In this document: positions 49,101 through 63,922 of the stretch, one piece after another
How the letters are laid out: every line of letters starts with the position of its first letter
How positions within the stretch are numbered: position 1 is the first letter of the stretch
Origin: Lineus longissimus
Taxonomy: Eukaryota; Nemertea; Pilidiophora; Heteronemertea; Lineidae
Direction: 5' to 3'
Length of the DNA: 64,000 bases
Assembly (NCBI RefSeq): GCF_910592395.1
Contig: NC_088312.1
Coordinates: forward strand, 7,132,001 to 7,196,000
The notes under the pieces: generated by a model
What the model saw: the letters and a program-made list of their open reading frames with translations, nothing else
Told to the model about the DNA's origin: nothing
Databases searched by the model: none
Made by a program: the position numbers and the translations under genes

Positions 49101-52100
49101 GCTGAGGTAAAGTGACCTTTTCGGTTCTCAAACGAATAGCTCAACTGAAGCCTAAAACGATAAACCACTCTACATCATCCAGACAATGTCAGAAACCCGG
49201 GCAAGAGAACACTGCAAATTAGCCGTGTAATTGAATAATACAAGTAAACATGGTAAACCTCTTCACCTGCAGAAGTCAGCTCACACCTATCACAAGGTAC
49301 TTTGATGTATCTATTGACCTTCAACAGAGCAACAAGATAAAGTGGAAGAGAAGCAATATTGCATACTGTGTTGCAAAACTGCTGCAAACCACATTATACT
49401 ATCGAGATCCTCCACCAACCGTGACTCCACTGACCAGCTGACACTGCAGCTATGAACTGCTTTACAAATCAATTTGCTAGAATTGCAGAGATAATGTCAA
49501 GGCATGGTGACTGTAATTCTCTATCGGACATAATTGGTTGTATCGCTGCAGCTTTGAACGGCTTCTAAGAGCAATCCATCATTGGTAAGCTTGCTTAAGA
49601 GACAGTTTCATAAGAATCAGACATATTCTATTAGTGGGTGATTCATGCCCCCTTCAGGCAAGGCAATCCTCCTCGGCAACCTCGCCCTTGGTTAATATCC
49701 GATCGAGATTTCTAATTGAAACTCCAGTATAGAAGGAAAACATGATGACATCATGATGATAGGTCAGTGATCGCACTGCTGCACAGAAATCCTGGACAGC
49801 TTGCAGCATCCACTGGCTATTCAATTGAATTATGCCAAAAATCACATTAACCTGTAGTGTAGTCGTCTGTAATAAGTTCTTGTTAATGGTGTAATGAGTC
49901 AGAAAGATCAAAGCTGATCTTGTTATGTTGCTTGCGACAGGGACATTTGATGTCAACAGCTTACAAGAAGCTTGGGGCATTGACAGTAATTGACGTCTAA
50001 TTCACTGATTGATGTAGTTGTACGATAGTGAAGCTGTGCCGGTTGTGATGAATCTTCAGCAGCTTTGTCAACGCATCTATCGTAATTATGAGATTGAATA
50101 AAATTCAATATCAAAAACTAGTAACTGGAAAAACTAGTTCTCAGCAGTTTTGCGTTGAAAGCTGAGGCATTGTCGGTGGTCAAGCAAAGTGATGTGAACA
50201 ATAGAAAAAATTTAAAATGCAAAGCTTGTGGGAAATTATATACATGTATGATGATTTCGGAAAAACAATTCAGTGATTAAGAAGAAGATCGAGTGCATTT
50301 AATGAGACTGCACTGCCAGGTCGAATCCTTTGTTCTTTTCGTAGCTCTGCTGCCAGACATGTTAACACAATCATCTACAATGATACTGAGCTACAGATAT
50401 GATGGATGGGGAAACAGGTAATGGCTTTCCACCATGTTCTTTGTGGTACAGTAGGTAAACAGTTGAAACAATAGATCATTCTGGGGTACATGTAATAAGA
50501 TAAGGCTCACTGAACATGTAAGAATCCATTGTGTACAGTGCAGCTGTGAACAATATTTCATGAAGAACGTACAAATAATACAGTATGTGTGTATGTTAAC
50601 AGTTTGCTGTGACCTATGGTGTAGAAAAAGGCGATAATTCAACTAGGGCATGGCAGCTATCAAAACCTGCTGGAGAAAAATCCAAAGTTAGTTTTCCAGT
50701 CAATCATTGCCAAAAAGTTTCAAAATTACCTTTAGACCCTCCTACTGGCTTTTACTTAAGAATTTCCAGTTTGCTTATTCCTAAAGCGGACCTGAGAAAT
50801 GTTATCGAAAACTTCTATCTCTTCTGCTGTCATATGGTTAATGATGATGACACTATCCAGCTATCAAAGCCATGTATGCGAATTAATGAGGTATTGGAGT
50901 CATAACGATTAAGAAAGAACGATAACATTGCCTTGAGGCACTGAATAATGACTATAATATAAAGTGAATAGAACGCAAACCTATTATGATGCTATGTCAG
51001 TATATCACAACAGAATAGCAGAGTATCATATTGTTAGGAGAAAAAGATAATTAGTGTAGTCACTCAACATTGTAAGTCTTGTTTATATCACCTTTGTTGA
51101 TTTCAATTCCTAGCCTTTGGCTTGAAACATAGGTGTTGAACTTATGGTTCCATGATGATACTTGCTATAGGGGGAAAGCATAGTCTTCTTAACAAGTAAA
51201 TCACTCTCTCTGTTACCACAGCGGGAAACGTCAGAGAGGAATAAGGCGTTTATGCCGAATTGCTTTCTCTGTTACAGTTGGTGATTTTGTGATGTCAGTG
51301 ATGGGACGTTCAAATCATACTACTGCTATCTTAACATTAAAACCGCCGACACAGACTGAATGCGGATTCGTCCCAATGACTTACCTTTATGGCTTGGTTC
51401 TGCGATACATCCAAAATAATTCAAAAATCTGTAAAGATAAATAAAAGTGCAGTTAGCAGTGTTGTGGAGACTTTGAATTGCAAATTTGACGCATGTATTT
51501 TCGACGTGAGGGAGTAGTCGCAAATAAAGGGTCAGCACTGTTGTTAGCACTTTATATCAACGACTTTGAAAATATGATCCACAGATTTCTCTGTGGCGTA
51601 TAGATGGAATTATAAAACACCAGTCGTCCCCAAATTTCTCTCTCATTATTAACCAACTTCTCCTCATTGTAAACCATCTACGCCATGCTATAGCTACCCT
51701 TTATCTTTCGATATAGAAATGGGAGCTTTTCTTGAGCCCAGCCCCTATTTCTACAAGGTCCTATAGAATCTACAGAGCAAGTGACTGACTGACAAGTGTC
51801 CGCCACTCGTCTGCCCAGTACTTTCAATTTAAACGATTTTGCCCAAATGAAATATTAATCACAGCCCAAGTTTGAAGTTATATCGAATGTGGTGGTTTTG
51901 CAAATGCAGCAATTCACATATAAGTGGGACATATGTAATTGGAAACGTGGCGTGTCAATGCTGTTGATATAAACTGGTCACATTGACAAACCACCACATT
52001 TTCTCTTACAATCAATCATCTCCTGTACAAACGTGAAATCATATCGCGCAGGATAAACAGACTGCTCCCACTCCAACATGAGATTGCAAAATAAGATATC

Positions 52101-55100
52101 ATTCACTCTGATAAATGGTCCTCAATACCGTTATCAGGGTCTAATCAGTCCAGGGTATCTGCCATTAACTCATACCTTGCCAAATGCAGATAGGTCTACA
52201 TTGTACTTCCTTATGACATGGTCACTAAGAAATCAGTGTGGTCTGTATCAATGAGTTTGATTTGGCAATTTTCTGATGCAGAACACTTTCTTAATAAAAG
52301 AATCTGTACCATAGTTTTGTTGAGGTACACTTATTTGCCTCTTCAAAATCAGTTACTGTAGTACTGTTCTAATACAGAGATTGTTGGCCCGTAAAATACC
52401 ATATTCGTGTAATTTCGGTAGTGTATACATTTGTAATTACTTTTTCTCATTCTCAATAGTAGAATCAGATAACGCAATGTTCAACCAAAAATGTCCAACT
52501 TGCAGGAACAAATTCGTGAAAACTGACCTCACGACTGGTGCCTGGATAATTTATTGCATTTGTCATGCACAGTAATTCGCCGACAAGGCTAGCGTCGATA
52601 GTTGAATGGTCAGGACTGACATTCATCTTGTGTAGCCAGCTTTTCTGGTACTTTAATTCATCCGGTATTGATTTGAAATGGCCATGGCCACTATCAGCCT
52701 GTAACACCTGCACATTCAAAAGCCACTTACTTAATTAAGAATTAGGTACGAGATCATTGAGATCTACTCAATTCCAAACAATCAGTTGTCGCAGATGTCC
52801 TTTCACAGAAAGGGTTCATAGTGGGAATGCGGATGAGACATTCTATCGATATAGCCATCTGGATTGGTCAGCTACTCACAATCTGGTGTCTGGTAATGTT
52901 TCTCACGCAGGAGGCAACTCAAGCAGAGAGCTGTTGCACTGATCATGTATGTTTGTGAAAAGGTAGGACAAACCATGACAGACGAGCACAGTGAATATAA
53001 AATGATAGCTCCCAAAATGTATTTAATTTTCTCTGTTTTATGAAAAAAGGAACCCCTTTCCTCAAGCATCGCAATTGGTAAGCGTCGCTTGATGAGATTT
53101 CTTCATTTAAGATGATTGAGGTATCAATACTAACGTTTTTATTGGCTACGTAGCAAGTCTGAACCGATTTGAAAACGGAATTGGAAAATGATATTGCTTT
53201 GAAAGAGTCGGGTCTGATCAGCCTATTTCACACATTCGATGAAGTTCTGCACACTAAAGCAGTGAAAAGGCAATTTATTATTCCTCATTTCACCTTTTGC
53301 GGTAATTGACCCAGATATTCGGTAAATACATAGCACTTAATAGATGAAACGATCAACTATATGGTGTGCATTCAACTGCACCTTGGTTTCCATGGCATAA
53401 GTATTCAGCAGCATGAAAATCTGAATGGTAGTGGTCTAATAATAGGACAGCAAAAAGTGTAAGAGGCAAGAAATATCGTATGTGCACAGATTCATGTATG
53501 CGCCAGATCGCAGATCTGCTGTCAATTTCACAACCAACCGTCAATTTGCAAGTGTTGCTAGAGCTACTTTGTATATCATTATCCTTTTATGTAATGATAT
53601 TATGAATGCTTTTAAAAGGATGAGTCAAAACAATAAAGTGCATTCGAACGAATTTACCATTTCCCAAACTTTTAAAGCGGTTATTGTTGATTACCGTAGG
53701 GAAATGCTAAGTTGTTGATGGCCCCTCCACCAAGTAGGCCTTAACGAGCTTCTACATCTCTTTTAAATAAATCATTCTTTTCCCCCAAATCTATCAATGT
53801 TAACGGCTATGTTAGGCCTTACATGCTTTAGGAGCTTCTTCGACTCATCTTTCCACTCAATCCATCAGTATCATCCAGCCGAGTTCTTGTGTTGCGACCA
53901 TTTGCTGTTTTACCAATTACATTTATGACTGGCATTCAGATAAATAGCCTACTCTGCCCATCACTTAGTGCCCGGATGTCAGATCTAATCTATTGTACCA
54001 TTTACCATGTGACAATTTTCAATATCTAAGTGTAAATATTGTTGCGGTATCATTTCTGTGGTATGCGTGATTCAATATCTCAGTCGGAGTAATGTTTCTA
54101 TTCGACTGTTCTGAACCAAGAACACCACGTTCCTGCTAAATTACTCAGTGGTAAATGGACCATTATGAGCTACCTTGGGCGTTTTTGCAACTTTTCTTTT
54201 GAACAGAACGAGAATCTGAAGTGACTTATTCACATGTACGAAAGTAGCCAGGACAGCCATGACGTTGATACAAGGCAGGTTTCGAAACCTTTACGATTGG
54301 TGAAGTACTTGGGTCGGTGTTGTCATCAAGCCATGTGCCAAATCATTTACGCAATGCCCGTCAATTGTTTTTCACGCTCAGTAGCTTGAGAAATCAAAGA
54401 GCTCTTCATGAACTGTCCTTGATAAAATCCATTGCGACACCTGTCAATCTATTTTTTTACGTGCGTGTCAGGCGAACGAAAATAAATGTCGGGAAGGTAT
54501 CTTATTTATTGTCCTATGGTTGCAGATTGTTGCGGTCATTTACGATAACTAACATAATGCATGTTAGTTGGAAAAAAACTATTTGCTAATAGAATTCGGT
54601 GCGGATAATTTCGGATAACTTTATCATATCATATCATTACCGGCGTCGTATCCCCATTGGATTTTTTTGCAAAAACAATGCGAGCCAATAAGAATGGCCA
54701 CTGTACATACAATTGTACATTGCATTATTACATTATATCCTTTGTAAAATGACACAAGGAAATCCCTAAGGAAATCCTAATTAAAACTTTTCCGACATCT
54801 CATAGCCCAATGCCAGTTTCTCATGTAAGGATAAAGTACATTGCAGAGACATTGTGTATCCTTTGCAAACTGACGAGGGCAGGGAATTCCTTAACAACTT
54901 TTACAACAAACACACACAGTTGCCACTCAATACCTGATCGAGTTACTTTGTCACTTTGCATTAAGATCCTTGAGTGCTAACTTAGCCGGTGCCACATGCA
55001 AGAAAGTAATCAATAGTGAGCATGACAATTATCATTAGTCAGACTGTAAGACTTAGATGCCTCTCTTGGGTCCACTAAGTTGTATTTCATACCCTACTAT

Positions 55101-57000
55101 TGAATACACTTCAGGGCACCGCATAGCGAGATTGAAAACTGTGATCCAGATTTCGACGTTTGTGGAAATAAATAACATATTTTGAACCTTTCAGCATCTT
55201 ACAAGTTTTTTTTAGCAACAGTGAACTTATCAACAGTATTAATCAACTAATCAACTTGTGGCTTCCTTCGTAACAGGGAATCTCGGTCCATTATTGCTTA
55301 GCAGATGGCAGCAAGAATTGATATTCTTGATGGATGGGATTAACAGTACATGAAAGCGCACATTCAGTCATAATTGGCAGTTGTTATAAAAAATACCTAG
55401 TACATGTAATGGTTTCTAGCAAAAGTGTAGCATTGGAAAGTAGCAACATTTTGTTGTTATGTGCACTCGAAAGTTTGCTTCTTGTGGTTATGGAAAGTTG
55501 CCAGATCTTGTGTGCCTCGTGTTCAGGAAAGAGGTAAAACGGATATGCTGCGTCTGCGATAATCTATCTTGCTTTCTATTTTAAATCAATGACTGTCCCT
55601 TTTTGCAGACACCAGGTGCATTAGGATAGAAATTTGATTGCTGACTCATCAATTATTTAATTGAAATACATATCGACTAACTCATGAAGACACAAATTGC
55701 TTTTGGGAATGGATTTTGTCGAGCCCATGAATGCCAGAGTCGTTACTGCTAGGATGTTGCGTTATCTATTCTAACTGCGTCTGCAGCAACAGCAACAGAC
55801 GGTTGAATGACGCAAGGCAGCTAATTGCTGGAAATGGGAGGATTGCAGGATGATTTTTGAATTGGTAAACATGGCTATTCCAAAGTAAGCATTGTTTGTG
55901 ACTGTGCATAGCTTGAAAAAAACCTGTAAAATGTCCTCCCACAGGCAATGCGACGCATACAGTCTAATGTATGTAATGCTAAGCACTGGGGTACGTGACT
56001 GTGCATTTTCCATAGGCTATAAAAATCAGTCATCTCCCACGCCCAATCCTAGATTTCTCCTTGTATCAGAAAAACATTGATGGTTTTAGCATCACGGGTC
56101 GATGACACCACAAGAGCAAATTATTTCAGTGTGATATCGTTTCTTTCATTTTCTGCATGCATTGTGTACATATAGTAAAGGGTTCCAGTAAGATATTGTT
56201 AAGCTCTGAACTTAACTGTTCTAATGCATTTTCTATCAGCGTCATTGTCGTTTTGTGGAGTATTATTATAAGTGATGTGCTTGTCAGCAACTTTCTGTCA
56301 CCTCCTCGATTTGAAAGTTCGCAACCAAGCACTCGTATCCATTTACAACTTAATCCACTCCTGATCAGCAATATATCCCTCCGATTTGATTTCCCACACG
56401 TGTATAGGTTTTATCCTGGTTCCATTCCTGGGAAAGCTGTTCCTGATCTTGATGGACGAGGTCAAAGCGCCAAGTGTCACTTCCAGCACCAGATAGCCAA
56501 TCGAGAAACTCGGCTGTCCGAATCAAAGTCTTGCTAACAGTTAACACAAAAGGTTGCCTAGAGCCAACATTCATACAGAATGGCCATCCACCATCAATGA
56601 GATCAATAAGCTTGATCTCGGTGAAGATGTTGTTAGCAGGGGGATATGAGGCTGCGTTACTTGCAAGTGGCGGAAGGATGAACTTGTCTGTCAAGTGGGT
56701 TTACACCGATTGTCCGATGATAGTTATTGGTGGGGTTGGGAAACTGATCGCATAGGGTCAGATGTAGCACAAATTCTTGATGGCCTCGGTAGGAATATTG
56801 GGTATTCTTACACCTTGCAGAGTTCAATCTATGGTAGTATCGTTATTTAGTTTTGGTCAAGTTGTAGTTCATGTTATTGTATGAGGTAAATCACCAAATA
56901 GGCTTTGTGAGACATCTTCCTCAGGTATCCTCCCATTGCATGATACTAAATGACTTTCCGACTGTGTATTTTGATGAACAAAATTACAATATACATGTAC
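43101..57000. other. ORF-fragment-rich region, no recognised gene
   Basis: Many open stretches of 60-130 codons on both strands (e.g. minus 45418-45059, minus 49980-49654, plus 50609-50905, minus 52719-52465, minus 56694-56365) have protein-like composition, but no motif I can name and no common splice pattern. They may be decayed coding sequence or chance. Confidence 0.3.
51385..51428 (-). other. Possible 44-bp untranslated or micro exon
   Basis: The acceptor gcacttttatttatctttacag and the donor TAAAG|GTAAGT are both strong. One frame is open (FLNYFGCIAEPSHK). It could be a 5' exon of the SLC1 gene, but there is no direct link. Confidence 0.25.
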
Positions 57001-60000
57001 GTAAGTTAGCTAAGGCAGTATAGCCTATGCGGATACCTTGTAGAAATCAAACCTTGGCTGCATCATGAGTAACCAGCTTCTATTTTATCTTGTATAGCCA
57101 GTAAATCACTTACTACACCTGATACTACTAGGTCGTAGACAGAATTTCTGAGAAAAGTAAGGGGAGAAGTCTCATGGAAATCAATAGGCCATTAAGTCCT
57201 CTTTACGGCCTGTGATTGTCTTTGCTTCACATAGTAATTAAATATGCCATCCCAACATGGAATATATATGGATTTTCATACATGGATATTGACAGGAGAC
57301 GTTATTTGTACGGCCAGTGCACTCCTTGTGCATAAAGGTATCCCCAAAGGTCCTAGTGTTTTTTTATCTTGTCTGCCCGATATACGATTGGCGATGATGT
57401 AATCATAATCAACATTGGTACACCTTTGGCTGTCAAAGGTACATAACAGGCTATGGTTGATTTTCAACGGGCATCAAATCTTACATAAAAATCCCACAAA
57501 AAGCACTTATCGTTTGAATTTTTAGACGAAAAGCAATTCAGTCCACATTGAAAAAAATCACCCGATATTAGTTATGCCATAAAACGATTCAATTTGATGG
57601 ACACAAGTTCCTGTTGGAAGTGGTTGCCTTGTTGGCTTCATCTACAACAGGAAACCATATGTTTCAACAGTCATTCTTGTGACAGTCCAAACATAAGCCG
57701 ACCTGACGTCAACAGCAATCTCGCTCACAGAGGCTAATGGCATTTTAACATTAGCAGAAATCAGATATCGATCAAAAAGCATTAAACGGTTACAACAGAA
57801 GCGGGCGATTTAGCGCATAATGCTTAATGCTTTTCTGTCAGTTGATGCAGAAATGGACATTTCCTCATACTATGCCGTGACAAATCAAAATTCAATTTGC
57901 AAGGGTGGTATCGTGCAGTGTGACAGGGTATGCTTGCATGGACATCCAGTAAGTTAACATAGCAGTATAACAGAGCGGAGGGGAAAGTGTAAGGAAAATT
58001 ATGTGTGATAGCAGTCTTTCAGATGTTTTTTAAGCATGGCACCATGTTAGGATCTACACGCTTCTATTTTCAAGAAAAGGTTTGGTATAGAATAGAATAA
58101 AAATACATTGTTCAGAAAAACATACATTTATGATTTTTCGGACCGAGATTATTTTTAGCACTGTAACACTGTAGTAGAAATCGAAAAATGACCTGTGGAA
58201 AGTTCACCACCATCTCGAAAAAAATTCTACTAAAATTACCGAAATTTAGATAGAGAATCCTACAACCACTCGAATGCAATCCCCTGAACTAATTCACCAC
58301 TCCTTCAGTTTCATTATTGATACGTCGTTGACAACGAATGAGCATGAAATCCCACATGGTTAAAATAAATTACTTGGTATCAAATAGCAGCATGTCACAC
58401 GTGATGAGTAGCATGAGCCACATCTGATATATACTTTAAATTTCTTAATCAGTTATAGTAAATCTACGAGGAATTTGAATGAATTAAAAATCGTGCGAAA
58501 ATATTTTGAAACACGAAGTCAATGTATGGACCGGTACATTTATTTGGTGCCTGTAAGCCTGCACTGTTTGCTACGATTAGAGTGTTTTTTTTTACTAGAA
58601 TGCAAAACGTTAGAAGTTTTAAACTTGCACACTTCCACACTTGGAGAAAGGGCATAGTGGAGAACTTTGGGTCTTCTCTGTGACTGAACCTGGAGATTGT
58701 TTGTTATCTCGAGGGAAACTCTCTCTTCTGTTCAACTGCAACTGAACACACCACATCAGTTATTTTACCGATGACTTTATACATCCTATTAGGAAATTGC
58801 ATTGACTAGGAGATCACCTAAGCAAAGTTGGAATTAGTTCACTTTCAGCTAATAAAACAGAGTAATCTGTCAGCATATTTAGCCTAATTGAACTCGAATC
58901 CAATCCAGGTTCCCAATATCATAAAAGAAGCATATTCAGACTAATTGAACTAATATCAACTCCAGGTTCACAATATCGTAATTAAAGAAGTATGACTCTC
59001 CTAACCTCTAACCACAGCCACATTGTCAACATTGGTTTTGATGGCAATATCTCTATTTCCCAGCAGGCTAGCTATGGAATCCTGTGACTGATCAGTCATT
59101 GCCATAGATCATGATAGATGACCTGTTCACACACATGAATCTCAATTAATAGATTGGTGCCCTGGCTGCAAACACTCTTTATTTACCAATGGGTGCGTTA
59201 TGAAAGCTATTGGGATATGGTCCACTGTAAAACCCTTTTCAGTTTTGTAAACGTGTCATGTCGGCAGGCTGGCGTATTTTGATGCCTATAGCAGCAAATT
59301 AAAACGTGAATTGCAATAGATACATTCTGAGCAGCAAGATGTGGAGTCCGTTGACTGTGGATTTTGTTACTTAAAAGACAAATCTGTCACTATTTTGCAC
59401 TATGCCACAAAATATTTCAGAGGGAAATGTAAAAATAATTCTATCGATTTCGTTATTTATCGTGCATCCGAGTTCTTTATTCAACAACAGCATCTAACAT
59501 GATGAAATTATTTTTAAGAAGCATTAAGGTAAGCTGGTTAATGGGTTATTGATGAATGAATTGCGTGAAATGAAATCTGTTGATTGTGAAAATATGACTT
59601 TAAGTAATTGATGTACGTGAGAATGACGATAATATTTAATATTTGGTGAATAGAAAAACAACCATAATGACTGATTAACAATTCATCCGTCTGAATAACA
59701 TTTCAAATGCACAATCCCCTTTATAGTGATCTGGAACACCCGAGGAAGGTGTTCATGCATGCAGTTCTCATGATATATCATTTTTGTTTGTAATATGTCA
59801 TAATATATACACTCTAATACACCATCCCAGGAGTTGTCGATTTACTTTGATCTATAAAAAGAGCCAGCAATGTGAGAACTGACAAATATTGATACACTTG
59901 TCGAGGCCGATGCAATTCCCAGGCTTTGTCAACAAGAGATTAGTAATAAAATATTCCATTTTAACAGTATTTGGTACAGAGAAAGATTGCCCATGTTAAA

Positions 60001-63000
60001 ATCCGATGCATATGTGCCTGATGTGTCTCACATGAGCAAAATTTGTTCATCTTTTATCTCAGATATCAATAAAATGTTTGCTGCCGCCTTTTGAAACCTC
60101 TGTTTCTCCCTCCATTGGAAGGTTATAGTCTGGCCAGCTACGTTTTAGATGGAAACATTCAAATATGGGGAACGACCAAAAACTGTTACCCCGGCATGTC
60201 AGATCTTCTAGTATAGGAGGAAGTTTAATGCAGCGAACCACTTCAGCATATAAAACCAACAGGTAAACAGTGCGTGCATCCTTACAAGACATCAATCGTG
60301 GGCCCCAAGGGCATACATGTAATGCATTCAGAGAATCAGCATGCATGCTGTCAAACGAAAAAAATTAAATACAATGCCTTCTGATGGAAGTCACTTCACT
60401 CGCTATCAAAGGACACCCTGGAGGCTTCATCGATACAATGTCAGTGTCCTTTTTATGCTTCCCGGCAAAGGACGCAATCGATCCCATTCAGAGCAAAGAT
60501 TTCGCTTAAAGCTTCTTCAGTTTTGAAGGCACTGCTTGGACACACCGTTACTATGTTCGGTTTTTTTACCGATCTAAGTCAAGTTTTGAATTCGCTTCAA
60601 GCCACCGATATCAAACACATAGTTGATATGTTTGGATAGGCAACAGCGCTGCCAGTGGCGATACCAATTTGTCCAGTGGTCATGACGTCATGTTTCATCT
60701 TGACCTTCGTTCCTATTTCTTTTATTGCACGTCATCAAGAATTAATAAAGACTATAGTTCATTAATTCCTGATTTAATTTATCAACCGGTGTAGATTCAA
60801 ATAAAATATTCTCTTTTTTTACTATTTCTATAAAATAGCTAGACAGTACTACCGGTACTACTGCTTGATCCATAATAACATTTTGATAAAACGTGGTCTT
60901 CATGTATTTTTGTTTAAACAGCCGACACATCTGCAAGTGATATCGAAATTCAAATGAATACAAATAGAGCTTTAGAATTTCATCGAACAAAAGTCATTTG
61001 CTCAATACAAGTGCATGCATAATAGCACTGTCTTTAATTCACAATTCTCCCGATCATCTTTCAGCAATTTTTCAAAAGTACGAGATATTACTATACATAT
61101 TAACATGTAATGAGCTTAGTATCACCCAGTGATTTTACCAAATTCCCTTTTCATCGTGTAAGATAATGGGAATAGGGTGCCTAATCAGTTTACAAATGAC
61201 AATATAATTGATAGTTAGAGGCACATACATGTAAGTCTTTATATTTTCTACTTGTCTATCATTTGAGACAATGCAACAAGATTTCATTGCAATATCGCTG
61301 TTTGCGAACGAGGTTGTTGAGTTTCGATGGTCCACGGAGTACTCCTGTAAATCTGCTCTTCCAAGAGCGTAATATCATTCATATTTCGATAGAAATTATG
61401 GGATATTCTCAACATGCAAAGGGCATTGGGTCTTGTTTGATTCAACACTAAATATATTCCTCGTCCAGGTGTGAATATGGAAAGAATACTACTGGCGACT
61501 TGTATAAACTTTATCAAATCTAGCTAGCTGCTGCCTATAGTATCCCTTCAAGGGGTGACTGGCGAGGCAATGAGAGGATTTGACAATAACGTTCCGCCAC
61601 TGATAAGTTTGACATCAACTGTCTGTTCAGCCATTGTCTCCACAAGATAATGGGCAATTAAATTTTTAGACTGAGGTTCGACAAATTACCTCTAACAACA
61701 TAATTGAGCAATTGAAATGAAACCTTAATTGTCCACCGAAGAGTAAAGTTTGTTTGAAGCGCAAATCCACATGACAAGACCCTTTTCAAACCAGTTCAGT
61801 CACGTCCTTCATTAATAACCGTATTTTTAATGGCATGCTTCTGAAACAGTATCTTATTCCTTGAACAAGGTAATAAAGGCATGTTGCTCCTGAGTATTAA
61901 TGTCGCCATGTTGAATATTATCGGTCTCATTGTGTAGGCACAATGATGTGCACTAGATTCGTTATCGGTTAAAATCGGTAACCGTTAGAATCGGTTTAAT
62001 GATAGCAATAAAGCCCTTGACATCCACCTCAATCTCTGAAGAAGTGGCAGTGGTATCTGACGAGTCATCATAAATAACAAATAGCATATGAAGAACACTT
62101 GTAGATTAAGGACATGCGATATTCATAACAAGACTGTCTGCAACACAATGGTCAAATGTTCATAAAACCTTTACCCAAAAGGCTTAATAATGAAGTAAAC
62201 AAACTTTTATTGGGTTGCATATTTAACGGTCTTGCGCTTATATTTGCTGTCTTGACATTAGCTATGGCGCTTGAACGCTGCCCATAGCAGCAGGCTCAGT
62301 CAGCTTTGCGAACATCAGCTAAGTACAAGTACAGGTAGGTCAATGGCCAGGAGAGGTGGAAGGACTCGGAACTCAGGAGCAGGAATATGTTTGGAACCAC
62401 GTAATGCTTGGCGAAGTAATTATGATTCTCCATGGTTATTTCGATAACCCGAAACCCAAGCCATTGACCCAAGGCCAGTAAAGTAGTAAAATGACCATAC
62501 CCCTTGAAGTATTGTTGAAATAGCCTAGATAATATCAGATTCAGATTGCCACTTCATCCATCATCTATCATCACCATCAACACAGAAGTAGGCCAAAGTC
62601 AATGGTCTGTAATGACTGATAATGAAATGGCAGACTAATCATGAATAGGGACGTTTGTGATAGCCTACTCACTTTGAAAAAGCAGTCACCTTCAAAATAG
62701 CCAATTCGTTTTTAGCGCACTTTTATCACATGTACATGTACTTAATGGCATCGTAAACTGTGCAATGTTTTTATATATACAACCTCATCCTTCGGGCATA
62801 ATATTCCCGGATTAGCCTATCCATGTATATACTGGCAAGTAAGTGTGAGTACATTCCCAACAAAAGAAACGTTGTTCAAGGAGAATGATGGAGGAGCCCT
62901 TCCTGTTTTTTCCCAGCCCAGCATAACATAATATTAGAGTGGCTTGGACTGACATTGACATGAATGAGAAGCTATAACTCAAGAGTTGCTCTACATTGTA

Positions 63001-63246
63001 ATACATCTTTAAAATGAATCATCAGTTGTAGAGTGAGACTGAGAAGCACACTCAACAAAGTCAACTTGACACACTAAAATGCCTGGGACTGCACTCTCTG
63101 GGACGATTAGTATTTGACACAAAAAAACTTGCTTGTGTGAGCGGAGCTTCTGTCGCTTACTTCGCATCCTTCCGTCTGTTATGAACACGAACTCGATTGC
63201 ATAGGCCTGCTGCAGTATTGTCCTTATTGCAGTATTGTATACTTAC
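57001..63246. other. No supported gene
   Basis: AT-rich. The minus-strand ORF at 60346-60059 (LPPILEDLTCRGNSFWSF) and others are unassigned. Confidence 0.4.
58873..58989. repeat. Two-copy direct repeat of about 58 bp
   Basis: gcatattYagMctaattgaac, then tccaggttc.caatatc, recurs back to back (58873-58929 and 58930-58989). Confidence 0.75.
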
Positions 63247-63922
63247 CATGCGCACTGCCTATCTTAGCCTTAAAAAACTCCGCCGAAACTCCTTTAAAAC
63301 AAAGTAAATGTCGACCATCGTTGTACAGCGCTCGTTAATAATTCGGGTCCAGAATCAGACAAAACATTGAGTATTAAACCTACGATGTAACGAATACCAA
63401 AATTCGCGCTTGAATGTAAGGTATCAGTACCGGTGTATCAAGAGGATTCCCCGGGAAGATTAAGAAATTGGCCGTAGAAATCAGTTGACGAAATAGTTAT
63501 TAGTAGTAAATAAGTTTTAAAAGAGTTTTTTTCTTACCTCACCTTAAGGTATGGTACGTTGAAGTTCACATATCAAGAGGAGTATAAAAATGACTTAGAG
63601 GTGTGGCCCACAAAATTAAGTCGAGCACAGAGTTGTTGCAATCGAACCAGTGCATCAGTTTAAAGAATAAATGAATAAAACAAATCTTACCTGAAATATT
63701 CAATGTATTGCAATTAATTCCCAAAAGTCCTTGTATAGCCAATAGATCAAAGCATAATCCAAAACGTGCAAACGTCCGATTTTCGATATGCTCGATCTTC
63801 AAAACAGTAGTGCAGTAAATTCTGTAAACTGCAACCGAACGGCTGATCACATGGGCTGCCATAGAGCGGGAACGATCCATTCCAGGCAGGGGAGGTCGAC
63901 TGTAGGTCGTTAGGTCGCCCAT
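63247..63922 (-). CDS. Putative 5' end of an unidentified minus-strand gene, two exons
   Basis: Exon 63922-63691 starts at ATG (context taataATGGGC) with MGDLTTYSRPPLPGMDRSRS and runs 77 codons to CAG|GTAAGA in phase 1. Exon 63291-63247 (acceptor ttactttgttttaaag, donor CATG|GTAAGT) continues in phase as GVSAEFFKAKIGSAH. Both splice sites are strong and the phases agree. No domain was recognised and no third exon was found, so a non-coding transcript is possible. Confidence 0.35.

Noticed and set aside
56365-56694. Minus-strand ORF with LIDGGWPF suggesting a patatin-like hydrolase
   Set aside because: Only a DGG-type resemblance; no GxSxG or other family motif was seen.
63691-63922. The 77-codon exon as the transporter's first exon
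   Set aside because: It ends in phase 1, incompatible with exon 38062, and does not resemble an EAAT N-terminus.
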